Shown here in pieces: positions 32,732 to 42,401 of a DNA stretch of 64,000 nucleotides. Positions within the stretch are counted from its first letter, which is position 1. Each line of letters starts with the position of its first letter. The notes under the pieces are model-generated. The model saw nothing but the letters and a program-made list of their open reading frames with translations. It was not told the origin of the DNA and ran no database searches. A program made the translations under genes and the position numbers. The stretch spans positions 310,001-374,000 of the forward strand of contig NZ_CP034861.1 in assembly GCF_005080865.1 (NCBI RefSeq), given 5' to 3'. Source of the stretch: Buchnera aphidicola (Muscaphis stroyani) (GTDB lineage Bacteria > Pseudomonadota > Gammaproteobacteria > Enterobacterales > Enterobacteriaceae).

Positions 32732-34174
32732 TTATATAACCTTTAAAATTCGAATAGTATTTGTTTTACCTTTTTTTCCAATAATATCACCTTGAGTAAC
32801 AATTACTAAATCACCAATTGATAAAAAATTTTTTTTATATAATAAATTAATAGCATTGTTTGCTGCTTGAGATCCGTGTTTTTTGCTATCAAAATAAATA
32901 GGAATTACGCCTCTATAAAGAGCCGATAAATTTAAAGTTCTTATATTTTTAGATAAAGCAAAAATTGGTAAACCAGATGTAATTCTAGAAGTCATTAGAG
33001 CAGTTTTTCCTGATTCCGTCATAGTAATAATTGCTGAAATCCCAATTAAATGATTAGCCGCATACATAGATGACATAGCAATCGCTTCTTCAACATCATT
33101 AAATTTTATGTTAAGACGGTGTCTAGATACATTAATACTAGGTACTTTTTCTGCACCTCTACAAACTTTTGCCATATTAATGACAGTTTCTGATGGATAT
33201 TTTCCAGATGCAGTTTCTGCTGAAAGCATAACTGCATCACTTCCGTCTAAAACTGCATTCGCGACATCCATTACTTCAGCCCGAGTAGGTAATGGATTAA
33301 TTATCATTGATTCCATCATTTGCGTTGCAGTAATTACAACTTTGTTTAATTGTCTAGCAGTTCGAATTAATCTTTTTTGAATACCTACTAATTCGGAATC
33401 GCCAATTTCAACGCCTAAATCTCCTCTGGCTATCATTATAGCATCTGAAGCTAATATGATATCTTCAATAATCTGTTGATTTTTTACAGATTCGGCTCTT
33501 TCTATTTTAGCAACAATATTTGCACAACTTCCTGATTTTTTAGCTAGCTCTCTGGCTTCATTTATGTCATGACTGCATCTCGGAAATGATATTGCTAAAT
33601 AATCTACATCAATCTCTGAAGCAAGTATGATATCTTTTTTATCTTTTTCAGTTAAAACATCAGCAGATAACCCCCCCCCTAATTTATTAATTCCTTTATT
33701 ATTAGAAAGAATTCCTCCAATTTGAACTATAGTAAATATTTCAGAATCATTTACATCAAGTACTTTCAATTGTATTTTTCCGTCATCTAACAAAAGAATA
33801 TCATTTTTTTTTAAATCATATGGTAAATTTTTATAGTCAATTCCTACTCTTTCTTCTGTTCCGAAATTTTCTTCTAAATTTGAATCTAAAATAAAAAAAT
33901 GACCTATTTTTAAAAGAATTTTATTTTTTTTAAATCTGGAAATTCTGATTTTAGGACCTTGCAAATCTCCAAGTAGTGCAATGTGACAATTTAATTCAAT
34001 CATGATTTCTCTAGCTTTTTTTGCTCTTATTTTATGTTCATTTGCTGAACCATGAGAAAAATTTAATCGTAGCACATTGGCTCCAGATTGAATGATTTTC
34101 TTTAAATTATTATTATCATCTGTAGATGGTCCTAAAGTAACAACAATTTTAGTTCTTCTTAATCGATTTAACAT
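32732..34174 (-). CDS. pykA: Pyruvate kinase II (AMP-activated type)
   Basis: PykA converts PEP and ADP to pyruvate and ATP. It has 480 residues from the ATG at 34174 (GAGG ribosome site; [11 protein letters not shown] aligns with E. coli PykA). The frame extends to 34207 without homology. Active-site blocks include [23 protein letters not shown] and the [11 protein letters not shown] and [10 protein letters not shown] stretches. It is closer to E. coli PykA than PykF. A run of nine G codes Gly-Gly-Gly in KLGGGLSAD. It is divergent from zwf, as in E. coli, but the regulator hexR between them is gone. Confidence 0.96.
   Translation of the reverse strand: MLNRLRRTKIVVTLGPSTDDNNNLKKIIQSGANVLRLNFSHGSANEHKIRAKKAREIMIELNCHIALLGDLQGPKIRISRFKKNKILLKIGHFFILDSNLEENFGTEERVGIDYKNLPYDLKKNDILLLDDGKIQLKVLDVNDSEIFTIVQIGGILSNNKGINKLGGGLSADVLTEKDKKDIILASEIDVDYLAISFPRCSHDINEARELAKKSGSCANIVAKIERAESVKNQQIIEDIILASDAIMIARGDLGVEIGDSELVGIQKRLIRTARQLNKVVITATQMMESMIINPLPTRAEVMDVANAVLDGSDAVMLSAETASGKYPSETVINMAKVCRGAEKVPSINVSRHRLNIKFNDVEEAIAMSSMYAANHLIGISAIITMTESGKTALMTSRITSGLPIFALSKNIRTLNLSALYRGVIPIYFDSKKHGSQAANNAINLLYKKNFLSIGDLVIVTQGDIIGKKGKTNTIRILKVI
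33671..33679 (-). repeat. G9 homopolymer inside pykA
   Basis: Nine C on the plus strand are nine G in the pykA message: GGG GGG GGG for three Gly. Such a run is exceptional in this AT-rich genome, where GGA and GGT are the usual Gly codons. Confidence 0.95.
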
Positions 34175-34481
34175 AATAATACCTCGAAATTGTAAACGTA
34201 ATTCCAAATAAGATTGAATTTTATTTGTAAAAATAGAAAAACTTAAAAAATTTATAAATGTTTTAATAAAATTAATAATGTATACAGAAAAAAATATTTA
34301 TATTCTTTGAATTATTAAGTAATATTAAATTTTTTAACTCTATTGTATAAAAAATAATACACATAAACAAATAATCTTATATAATAAATATTTTTTAATT
34401 TAATGAAACATTACATCTTCAATAAATCATATTTTGAAATATTAGTTTCAAGCATTATATAAATTTGATAAAGAGAAAAAG
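34175..34481. other. Divergent spacer pykA/zwf
   Basis: 307 bp with no gene. In E. coli the repressor gene hexR separates zwf and pykA; nothing recognisable of it remains. Promoters for both genes must lie here but cannot be resolved. Confidence 0.55.
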
Positions 34482-35963
34482 ATGATTAAAAATATTGATA
34501 CAGGTTGCGATTTAGTAATTTTTGGAGCAAAAGGGGATTTGTCAAAAAGAAAATTACTTCCTGCTTTATACAAGTTAGAAAAATCTCACAATATTCATAA
34601 AAATACACGTATCATTGGTGCAGGTCGTGCAAATTGGAACGCTCAAGAGTATAAAAAAGAAGTAAAAAATTCAATAAAACAATTTTTAAATGAAGAAATT
34701 GATGATGTTTATTGGAAAAAGCTAAGTAATCGCTTATATTTTTGCAATATTGATGTTTATAAAACGTCAGATTTTTTAAAATTAAAAGAGATACTGAAAA
34801 TAAGACGCAATGTAACAATTTATTATTGCGCTGTACCTCCCAGTACATTTGATTCAATTTTTACTCAATTAGGAAAATTAAATTTAAATTCCAATTTAAC
34901 ACGTATAATTATAGAAAAACCATTAGGAATTTCTTTAGAAACATCTCAAGAAATTAACAATAAAATTTCAAAATATTTTTTAGAATCTCAAATTTTTAGA
35001 ATTGATCATTATCTCGGTAAAGAAACAGTTTTAAATCTTTTACCTTTACGTTTTGCTAATTCGTTATTTTATCATAATTGGAACAACAAGATAATTGATC
35101 ATGTACAAATCACTGTTTCTGAAGAAGTAGGAATTGAAAATAGATGGAATTATTTTGATCAAATGGGACAGATGAAAGATATGGTTCAAAATCATTTATT
35201 GCAAATGCTAACTATTGTTGCAATGTCGATGCCAAAAAATTTTGAATCTAAATATATTCAAGAAGAAAAAATAAAAATATTACGATCTTTAAGAAAGATT
35301 GACAAAGATAACATAAATCAAAAAACTGCTAGAGGGCAATATTCTTCCGGCATTATAAAAGGAAAAAATGTACCTTCTTATCTAAAAGAAAACGGTTCAA
35401 ATCAAAATAGTGACACTGAAACGTTTGTTTCTCTTAAAGTAGAAATCGAAAATGATCAGTGGTTAGGTGTTCCATTTTACTTAAGAACTGGAAAACGTCT
35501 AGCACATAAATACTCTGAAATAGTTATTTATTTTAAAAAAACTTCTAATAATTTATTCCAATATTCTTGTAAAGAATTTCCTCAGAATAAATTAATTATA
35601 CGTTTAGAGCCAAATGCAAGTATTTACATGAATATATTAAATAAAATCCCAGGCATAGAAGAACAGTACAAATTAAAAAGCTATTTGATGAAATTTAATT
35701 ACTTTAAAGAAATAAGTAGTTACAATTTAATTGATGCATATGAAAGATTATTGTTAGAGAGTATGAAAGGAATTCAATCTTTATTTGTATGTCGAGAAGA
35801 AGTCGAAGAAGCGTGGAAATGGATAGATCCAATCGTTAATGCTTGGAAAAAAGAAAAAAAAAGTACATTACAATTATATAAAGCAGGTTCATGGGGACCA
35901 ATAAATTCAAATCTTATGATAAATAAAGATAATCGAAAATGGAACAGATTTGACAAAATTTAA
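34482..35963 (+). CDS. zwf: Glucose-6-phosphate 1-dehydrogenase
   Basis: Zwf is the first step of the oxidative pentose phosphate pathway and yields NADPH. It has 493 residues (E. coli 491). The NADP site is FGAKGDLSKRKLLPAL (14-29), the substrate signature is RIDHYLGKE (173-181), and the catalytic His lies in QNHLLQML. The pathway's next enzyme, Pgl, is at the left end of the window, so the oxidative branch is intact. The AAAGAGAAAAAG stretch supplies the ribosome site. It is monocistronic. Confidence 0.97.
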   Translation: MIKNIDTGCDLVIFGAKGDLSKRKLLPALYKLEKSHNIHKNTRIIGAGRANWNAQEYKKEVKNSIKQFLNEEIDDVYWKKLSNRLYFCNIDVYKTSDFLKLKEILKIRRNVTIYYCAVPPSTFDSIFTQLGKLNLNSNLTRIIIEKPLGISLETSQEINNKISKYFLESQIFRIDHYLGKETVLNLLPLRFANSLFYHNWNNKIIDHVQITVSEEVGIENRWNYFDQMGQMKDMVQNHLLQMLTIVAMSMPKNFESKYIQEEKIKILRSLRKIDKDNINQKTARGQYSSGIIKGKNVPSYLKENGSNQNSDTETFVSLKVEIENDQWLGVPFYLRTGKRLAHKYSEIVIYFKKTSNNLFQYSCKEFPQNKLIIRLEPNASIYMNILNKIPGIEEQYKLKSYLMKFNYFKEISSYNLIDAYERLLLESMKGIQSLFVCREEVEEAWKWIDPIVNAWKKEKKSTLQLYKAGSWGPINSNLMINKDNRKWNRFDKI

Positions 35964-36188
35964 ACTTGAACAAGTTATCTATCTTGACTTCGTAAAGAAT
36001 ATTATGTTAGCTTAAAATTAATATTTTAAAAATATAAAAATATTGAAAATTATTTTTAGATTTTATCTAATTTACTCATAATATTTTTATGAATTATAAT
36101 AAATACTAATTTAAAAATATTTTTTTTCTGTTCTTTATCATATTTTTTATCAAGACTAGTTTTTTTTAATTAAGGAAGATAATATCTT

Positions 36189-37067
36189 ATGATACGCATT
36201 ATTCTTTTTTTGTGCACTAATTTAGCTGTTATGTTAATATTTGGCCTAATCCTTAGTCTGATAGGTGTTCAGTCTAACAGTGTTTACGGTCTATTAATTA
36301 TTTCAAGTTTATTTGGATTCAGTGGTTCGTTTTTATCACTTATTATGTCAAAATGGATTGCATTGCGTTCTGTAAATGGAAAAATTATTATTCATCCTCG
36401 AAATGAAACAGAAAAATGGATAATTGATACTGTTCGTCAGCAATCTATTAAAAAAGGCATTATCATGCCACAAATAGCAATATATCATGCTATTGATATG
36501 AATGCATTTGCCACTGGAGCGCGAAAAAATTCTGCTTTAATTGCAATCTCTACAGGATTGTTAGAAAACATGACCCGAGAAGAAGCGGAAGCTGTAATAG
36601 CTCATGAAATTAGTCATATTTCTAATGGTGATATGATTACTATGACTTTAATTCAAGGAGTAGTAAATACTTTTGTTATTTTTATATCACGCATGCTTTC
36701 ACAAATAATTACTGGTTTAGTCACAAACAACCGAAATGAAGAAGATGTAGAAGAAAAAAATCCAATCTCATATTTTTTAATATCTACATTTTTAGAATTA
36801 ATTTTTGGTGTATTAGCAAGTACGATTACTATGTGGTTTTCAAGACACCGTGAATTTTATGCTGACGCAAGCTCAGCTAATTTAGTAGGTCGAGAAAAAA
36901 TGATTTCTGCATTAAATCGTCTGAAAATTAGCTATGAGCCTCAAGAGTCTGAAAGTATGATTGCACTGTGTATTAATGGAAAATCTCATTCTTTTTTACA
37001 ATTATTTGCTTCTCATCCGTCTTTAGATAAAAGAATAGAAGCATTATATAATCAAGATTATATGTAA
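36189..37067 (+). CDS. htpX: Membrane zinc metalloprotease HtpX
   Basis: HtpX is an inner-membrane M48 protease that degrades misfolded membrane proteins alongside FtsH. It has 292 residues (E. coli 293). There are two N-terminal membrane segments (about 4-24 and 33-53). The zinc site HEISH (139-143) is followed by two more hydrophobic stretches and the downstream Glu in [10 protein letters not shown]. The C-terminus [15 protein letters not shown] is conserved. AAGGAAG precedes the ATG. It is followed by a hairpin. Confidence 0.96.
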   Translation: MIRIILFLCTNLAVMLIFGLILSLIGVQSNSVYGLLIISSLFGFSGSFLSLIMSKWIALRSVNGKIIIHPRNETEKWIIDTVRQQSIKKGIIMPQIAIYHAIDMNAFATGARKNSALIAISTGLLENMTREEAEAVIAHEISHISNGDMITMTLIQGVVNTFVIFISRMLSQIITGLVTNNRNEEDVEEKNPISYFLISTFLELIFGVLASTITMWFSRHREFYADASSANLVGREKMISALNRLKISYEPQESESMIALCINGKSHSFLQLFASHPSLDKRIEALYNQDYM

Positions 37068-37072
37068 AAAAT

Positions 37073-37108
37073 TTCTCTTAATAGAAATAATCATATCTAT
37101 TAAGAGAA
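37073..37108 (+). terminator. Hairpin after htpX, probable terminator
   Basis: A perfect 13-bp stem, TTCTCTTAATAGA (37073-37085) with its complement (37096-37108), encloses a 10-nt loop, 5 bp after the htpX stop. The U tract is poor, so termination may be inefficient or the hairpin may protect the 3' end. Confidence 0.6.
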
Positions 37109-37113
37109 TAGAT

Positions 37114-37897
37114 ACAATCTTTTAAGATTTATAAATTAACTTAAACTTGTTTTTTTTTTTAAAATGTTATAACATAAAATGTGTTAATTATATTTTAAAT
37201 ATAATTAATTTAATTTTTAAAAAACAAGTAAAAGTTATTTTAAATTTATTATTGTAAATTTTAAAAATTTAAAACAAAAATCTTAATATAATATCTCTTT
37301 TCAAATCTTACATTTATGTCTTATACAATGTTTTTTTGATTTCTAAATAAATAAAAAACTAAGACTGTCAAATATATTCTCAAGACATTAAGGAAGAGAA
37401 TAAAAATCAAAAATTAATTAAAATAATTAAAAAATTAAAAGATGTAGTTTGACTATGTTTAGATAAAAAATTTTTTACTTTTCTTATACGTAATAAAATA
37501 AATTTAAAATACAAAATCTATTAAAAACTCATCTTTCTTTTGTATAAACATTATTATTTAAAAAATAAAGTACTTTTTAAAATACAAAAATTCTTTGTTT
37601 TTAAAAAAATAAATATAGTTCTTTTATGTAATTTTTACATTTAAATATTTATGTTTTTTAACCTCTTTAAAAACCTGTTATTTTATAACAAAAATTTTTA
37701 ACTATCTTGAATATAATAGGTTTTAACTTCACAGATGAATTCTCTTAAAATACGTTTTTTTATAACCAATTTTTACCAAAAAATTTTCAAATTTTCTAAA
37801 AAAAAAGAAATAAATTATAGAAATATATTAATATTTCTATTCATGTTTTAGATAAATTAAATATTACGCTGTCCTATTTTTTTACGGAGTTTTTCTG
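37114..37897. other. Gene-sized blank between htpX and yoaE
   Basis: About 780 bp with no recognisable gene. It holds a T11 run (37150-37160) and a 10-bp AT hairpin at 37817-37840. The region from htpX to yoaE in the Acyrthosiphon symbiont carries a cold-shock gene (cspC) as I recall it; nothing like a cold-shock domain can be found here on either strand. Confidence 0.5.
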
Positions 37898-39475
37898 ATG
37901 GAGTTTCTTTTTGACCCGTCAACTTGGGCTGGCTTATTAACGCTCGTTATACTAGAAGTAGTGTTAGGAATCGATAATTTAATATTTGTAGCTATTTTAT
38001 CGGAAAAAATACCTCCTCATCAACGGGATAAAGCACGTACAATTGGATTAGGATTAGCTCTGGTAATGCGTTTAGCATTACTATCATTAATCTCTTGGGT
38101 CGCTACACTTACTTCTCCTATTATTATTAATCAGTTTTTTTATTTTTCAGTACGTGATTTGATTTTATTATTTGGTGGTTTTTTTTTATTATTTAAAGCT
38201 ACAGTTGAATTGCATGAAAGATTAGAAAGTGAACCTCAAGAAAATACAGAAAATAAAAATTATGCTAGTTTTTGGACAGTAGTTATTCAAATAGTCATAC
38301 TTGACTCAGTTTTTTCTTTAGACTCAATTATAACAGCGGTTGGAATGGTTAATCAATTGTTTATTATGACAATAGCAGTTATATTAGCCACAATTGTAAT
38401 GTTGTTAGCATCAAAAAAGTTAACTCATTTTATAAATCTTCATCAAACTGTAGTTGTTTTGTGTCTTAGTTTTTTATTAATGATTGGATTTAGCTTAGTT
38501 GCAGAAGCATTAAGATTTCATATTCCTAAAGGATACTTATATGCAGCTATAAGCTTTTCAATATTAATAGAAATATTCAATCAAATAGCTCGACGTAATT
38601 TTATTCAACATCAATCAAGAAGACCTATGAGACAAAGAGCAGCTGAAGCTATATTACGTTTAATGATAGGAGAAAAAAATAAAAATAAAAAAATAAAAAA
38701 AAATAAAAATAACATGAATAAAAAAACAACTTTTCATACATCATTAGAATCAGATGTATTTAAAGATGAAGAACGGTATATGGTTAATGGTGTTTTAACT
38801 TTCGCAGGTAGATCTATTAAAAGTATTATGACTCCAAGAGGAAATATTTCTTGGGTTAATGCAGAAAAAAGTACTAGTGAAATTCGGACACAACTACTAG
38901 ATACACCCCACAGTCTTTTTCCGGTTTGTAAAGGAGAATTAGATGAAATAATAGGAATCGTTAGGGCTAAAGAATTATTAGTTGCTATTGAAAAAAATAT
39001 AGATGTTTGTAGTTTTTCTAGTAAAATACCGCCAATTATTATACCTGACACTTTAGATTCGATTAATCTTCTTGGAGTGTTGCGTCGCGCCCAAGGAAGT
39101 TTTGTAATTGTAAGTAATGAATTTGGAGTGGTACAGGGATTAATTACCCCTTTAGACGTTTTAGAATCTATAGCAGGAGAATTTCCAGATGCAGATGAAA
39201 CGCCAGATATTATCAAAGAAAATAATAGTTGGTTAGTAAAGGGCGAAACTGATTTGCATTCTTTACAACAGTTACTTAATACTGAAGCATTGATCCAAGG
39301 GAATAATTGCGCATCTTTAGGAGGCTTGCTAATTTCTCAAAAAGGTCGACTGCCACTTCCTGGAGAAATTATTAACATCTACCCTTTCTATTTTCATATT
39401 GTTAAAGCAACAGAATATCGAATTGATTTAGTCAGAATAATTAGAAATTCAAAAAATAGTACTAATATATCGTGA
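37898..39475 (+). CDS. yoaE: TerC-family membrane protein with CBS and transporter-associated domains (YoaE)
   Basis: 525 residues (E. coli YoaE 518). The N-terminal half (1-240) is a TerC-type membrane domain with about seven segments and the acidic motifs EVVLGIDN and LDSVFSLDS typical of the family. A Lys/Asn-rich linker (about 262-275) leads to a CBS pair (about 300-425) and a C-terminal CorC/HlyC domain (about 440-525). The role is probably ion or metal export (Mn or similar) by family analogy, not proven. The ribosome site is ACGGAG. The length and domain order are full, so it is not decaying. Confidence 0.93.
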   Translation: MEFLFDPSTWAGLLTLVILEVVLGIDNLIFVAILSEKIPPHQRDKARTIGLGLALVMRLALLSLISWVATLTSPIIINQFFYFSVRDLILLFGGFFLLFKATVELHERLESEPQENTENKNYASFWTVVIQIVILDSVFSLDSIITAVGMVNQLFIMTIAVILATIVMLLASKKLTHFINLHQTVVVLCLSFLLMIGFSLVAEALRFHIPKGYLYAAISFSILIEIFNQIARRNFIQHQSRRPMRQRAAEAILRLMIGEKNKNKKIKKNKNNMNKKTTFHTSLESDVFKDEERYMVNGVLTFAGRSIKSIMTPRGNISWVNAEKSTSEIRTQLLDTPHSLFPVCKGELDEIIGIVRAKELLVAIEKNIDVCSFSSKIPPIIIPDTLDSINLLGVLRRAQGSFVIVSNEFGVVQGLITPLDVLESIAGEFPDADETPDIIKENNSWLVKGETDLHSLQQLLNTEALIQGNNCASLGGLLISQKGRLPLPGEIINIYPFYFHIVKATEYRIDLVRIIRNSKNSTNIS

Positions 39476-39557
39476 TATAATTATATGTTGTAATTAAATA
39501 AAGATGTCTGATTTTTTTAAATTCTTAATTTTATTAAAATATTTTTTTGAGATAAAC

Positions 39558-40217
39558 ATGAATTACATTATCTTAGCAATCGAAACTTCTCTTGATTGTT
39601 GTTCTATTACTATTCACAAAAAAAAATATATATATTCTATATCAAAAATATGTAAAAAAAAACATACTGAAATAATTTTACCAATGATAAAAAAAGCTTT
39701 ATCTTATACGGAAACAAAATTTAACGAATTAAATTTTATTGCTCTTGCCAAAGGACCTGGAAATTTTACCAGTTTACGTATTTCTACAAGTATTGCTCAA
39801 AGTTTATCTATAAGTTTACAAATTCCTATAATTGGAATTTCTACTTTAAAAATTATGGCTGAAAAAGTATGGAGAAAATATAAAAAAAAACAAATATTAG
39901 TGGCTATCAACGCAAAAAAGGGATATTTATATTGGGCGGAATATATTCGTGTCTCATCAATTTGGAAAGGAAGAAAAACAGAAATTTTAATTGATGAAGA
40001 ATCAGTAGAAAAAAAAATAAAAAATATAAAAACAATTTGGACAACATCAGGAGATGGATGGAAAACAATAAAATATGAAAATCCTTTAATAAAAAAATAT
40101 AATATTTTTTTCCCGAGCTCTAAGGATTTAATTCCATTAGCTATTTTAGCAATTAAAAATAAAAAAACACATCAACCATCTGAAATAAGTCCAAATTATT
40201 TAAATAATATTTTATAA
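39558..40217 (+). CDS. tsaB: tRNA threonylcarbamoyladenosine biosynthesis protein TsaB
   Basis: TsaB (YeaZ) scaffolds TsaD and TsaE for making the t6A modification at position 37 of ANN-decoding tRNAs. It has about 219 residues from the ATG at 39558, where MNYIILAIETS matches the family start. The open frame extends to 39504 without homology. It is an ASKHA-fold protein with AKGPGNFTSLRIS and AIAQSLS-type helices. The C-terminal half is diverged. Two A9 tracts lie in the first third. The catalytic TsaD lies elsewhere. It converges on minE across a bidirectional hairpin. Confidence 0.93.
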   Translation: MNYIILAIETSLDCCSITIHKKKYIYSISKICKKKHTEIILPMIKKALSYTETKFNELNFIALAKGPGNFTSLRISTSIAQSLSISLQIPIIGISTLKIMAEKVWRKYKKKQILVAINAKKGYLYWAEYIRVSSIWKGRKTEILIDEESVEKKIKNIKTIWTTSGDGWKTIKYENPLIKKYNIFFPSSKDLIPLAILAIKNKKTHQPSEISPNYLNNIL

Positions 40218-40241
40218 AAGATAAATATATATTTTATATTG

Positions 40242-40284
40242 ATCAATACTGAAATGCTTTTAATACACTTCAGTATTGATTTCA
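40242..40284. terminator. Bidirectional terminator between tsaB and minE
   Basis: A perfect 12-bp stem, ATCAATACTGAA (40242-40253) with its complement (40269-40280), has a 15-nt loop and lies between convergent genes. It is followed by TTTC on the plus side. Confidence 0.7.
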
Positions 40285-40350
40285 TCTGATTAATTGTTTT
40301 TTAAATGAATTAAAAAATTTTTTCATTTGCGATATATTTTTTATATTTTT

Positions 40351-40602
40351 TTATTCAGGCACATTAATATTTAATTCCAATATAGAAATATCTTCATTTT
40401 TTTGTTCTAACTGCAATCTTATCATGTCAGAATCTATATTAACGTATTTTCGAATTACAGACAATATTTCACGTTTTAATTCAGGAAAATAGTCTGGTTC
40501 TGATTGATATTTCCTTTGTTCTGCAACAATTATTTGAAGCCTTTCTTTTGCAATATCAGCAGTATTTCTGTTCCGGGATAAAAAAAAATCCAATAAAGCC
40601 AT
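40351..40602 (-). CDS. minE: Cell division topological specificity factor MinE
   Basis: MinE drives the pole-to-pole oscillation of MinCD by stimulating MinD ATPase. It has 83 residues (E. coli 88). The N-terminal membrane-targeting helix [11 protein letters not shown] and the anti-MinCD segment [18 protein letters not shown] are intact. The C-terminal dimer domain ends ELNINVPE, a few residues short of E. coli. It starts 3 bp after minD, as the last gene of minCDE. Confidence 0.96.
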   Translation of the reverse strand: MALLDFFLSRNRNTADIAKERLQIIVAEQRKYQSEPDYFPELKREILSVIRKYVNIDSDMIRLQLEQKNEDISILELNINVPE

Positions 40603-40605
40603 ATC

Positions 40606-41418
40606 TTATCTCCCGAATAAACGTTGTAAAAAAGTTTTTTTTTCTTCTTCAACAAAACGAAAATGATGATTTTCACCTAATAATCGATTTACAGTGTCAA
40701 AATAAGCGCATCCTGCATTAGAATGCTTGTCTAGTATAACAGATTCTCCTTGGTTAGATGCCTTGAGAACAGATGCATCTTCTGGAATGACACCTATTAA
40801 TGGGATTCTAAGAATATCTAACACATCAGACATGCTGAGCATTTCTCCATTTTTTACTCGTTTTGGATCATAACGAGTTAATAAAAGATATTCTTTTATG
40901 GGTTTTTTGTTTTTTTCAGCTCTTTTTGATTTTGATGAAATAATTCCTAAAATTCGGTCAGAATCTCTTACTGAAGATACTTCTGGATTAGTTGTCACGA
41001 TTGCTTCATCTGCAAAATATATTGCTAAGATAGCTCCAGTTTCTATACCAGCAGGAGAATCACAAATAATAAAATCAAATTCCATGTATGTGAGTTCTTT
41101 TAAAACTTTTTCTACACCTTCACATGTTAAAGAATCTTTATCTCGAGTTTGCGACGCAGGTAGTATGAATAAATTATTTGTTTTCTTATCTTTAATTAAC
41201 GCTTGATTTAAATTTGCATCACCTTGAATAACATTAATAAAATCATATACCACTCTTCTTTCGCACCCCATTATTAAATCTAAATTTCTTAATCCTATAT
41301 CAAAATCTATGACAATAGTTTTTTTTCCCTTTTTTGCTAGACCTGTTGCGATAGCTGCGCTAGAAGTCGTTTTTCCTACACCTCCTTTCCCTGAAGTTAT
41401 TACAATTATCCGTGTCAT
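40606..41418 (-). CDS. minD: Septum site-determining ATPase MinD
   Basis: MinD is a ParA-like ATPase that binds the membrane and recruits MinC and MinE. It has 270 residues, the same as E. coli. The deviant Walker A is GKGGVGKTT, with signature Lys11 and Lys16. The FDIGLRNLDLIMG region and CDSPAGIE (Walker B) are present. The C-terminal amphipathic membrane helix KKTFLQRLFGR is intact. It is the middle gene of minC-minD-minE, in enteric order. Confidence 0.98.
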   Translation of the reverse strand: MTRIIVITSGKGGVGKTTSSAAIATGLAKKGKKTIVIDFDIGLRNLDLIMGCERRVVYDFINVIQGDANLNQALIKDKKTNNLFILPASQTRDKDSLTCEGVEKVLKELTYMEFDFIICDSPAGIETGAILAIYFADEAIVTTNPEVSSVRDSDRILGIISSKSKRAEKNKKPIKEYLLLTRYDPKRVKNGEMLSMSDVLDILRIPLIGVIPEDASVLKASNQGESVILDKHSNAGCAYFDTVNRLLGENHHFRFVEEEKKTFLQRLFGR

Positions 41419-41443
41419 ACAAATATGCCCTTAAAAAATATGA

Positions 41444-42160
41444 TTAACATAGAGAATTTATAGATAAAAACTTATTTTTTAAGAAAATTTGAGCCGATTT
41501 TCCAATGAATTCTAATGGAATTTGATCTACTAACCAATATTCACCAGATATAGAAACTAATTCTGCAAATAAACCTGTACAAAATATTTTACTTGTTGTA
41601 TCTCCATTAGCTCCAGCAAGCACTCTTCCACGAACTGATCCATAAATATGAATGTTTCCATCAGCTACTAATTCTGCCCCTGCGCTAACGTTATTAACAA
41701 CTATTAAATCAGCATGTTTAGCGTAAATTTTTTGACCAGAACGGACTAACGTATTTATAACATGAGTTTTTTCTGTTTTTTTGATTTTAATTTTTGATTT
41801 AGAAGATAAACAAATATTTTTATAAGTTTTTAAAGCATAGTTTATATGATTTGATTTTCCTTCTGATAAAATAGGAACTCCAGAATCAATAATATGTTTT
41901 TTTAAAAAAATGTTTTTACAACCACTTACTCCTATAATAAAAAATCCATAAGAAATAATAATTTTTTTTATTTTTTCCCAATTTACTTTATTTCTTAAAC
42001 CTGATACATTAACTACAATAGGAGCATTTTTAAAAAATTTAGGATGTTCTTTAATTTTTTCATATAAAGATTTGTTAATTATATCTGTATCATGATTATT
42101 TAAATACAGTACTAATAGCGTAAAATTGCTGCCTTTGAGTTCAATAGGTTTTTTTTGCAT
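41444..42160 (-). CDS. minC: Septum site-determining protein MinC
   Basis: MinC inhibits FtsZ polymerisation away from mid-cell. It has 238 residues (E. coli 231). The diverged N-terminal domain (1-110) binds FtsZ. The C-terminal beta-helix domain carries RSGQKIYAKHADLIVV, VSAGAELVADGNIHIYG and the RGRVLAGANGD turns that bind MinD. It is the first gene of the minCDE operon, 25 bp before minD. It is divergent from rsmC. Confidence 0.95.
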   Translation of the reverse strand: MQKKPIELKGSNFTLLVLYLNNHDTDIINKSLYEKIKEHPKFFKNAPIVVNVSGLRNKVNWEKIKKIIISYGFFIIGVSGCKNIFLKKHIIDSGVPILSEGKSNHINYALKTYKNICLSSKSKIKIKKTEKTHVINTLVRSGQKIYAKHADLIVVNNVSAGAELVADGNIHIYGSVRGRVLAGANGDTTSKIFCTGLFAELVSISGEYWLVDQIPLEFIGKSAQIFLKNKFLSINSLC

Positions 42161-42401
42161 ATTTCTTGCTCAATTATATCTACTTGTATGTGTATATAAA
42201 ATTTATACAGAATATAAATATTATTTTTTATATCAATTAATTATAAAAAATAACATGCATATTCAATGCAGTTGAATTATATTATAAATGATATATGATA
42301 ACAATTTTATTTTTACTAAAAAATATTAATTTACATAAAAAATTAATTTTTTAAAAAATTATCTTTTATTCTCATTAAATAAATTAAGGATCGATATAAA
42401 C

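Noticed and set aside
37817..37840. AT-only palindrome ATAGAAATAT/ATATTTCTAT upstream of yoaE
   Set aside because: Perfect 10-bp pairing, but made only of A/T and a single G and C, so it is expected by chance at this composition and is not near a decisive site.
37735..37851. 38-codon frame starting ATG in the htpX/yoaE spacer, hydrophobic at its end
   Set aside because: It has no ribosome site, the composition matches the spacer, it resembles no small membrane protein I know, and such frames arise by chance in AT-rich DNA.
38734..39216. 160-codon open frame antisense to yoaE
   Set aside because: yoaE is full-length with clear TerC and CBS domains; the antisense frame has no family features.
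40898..41206. 102-codon frame antisense to minD
   Set aside because: A shadow of the highly conserved minD coding strand with no support of its own.
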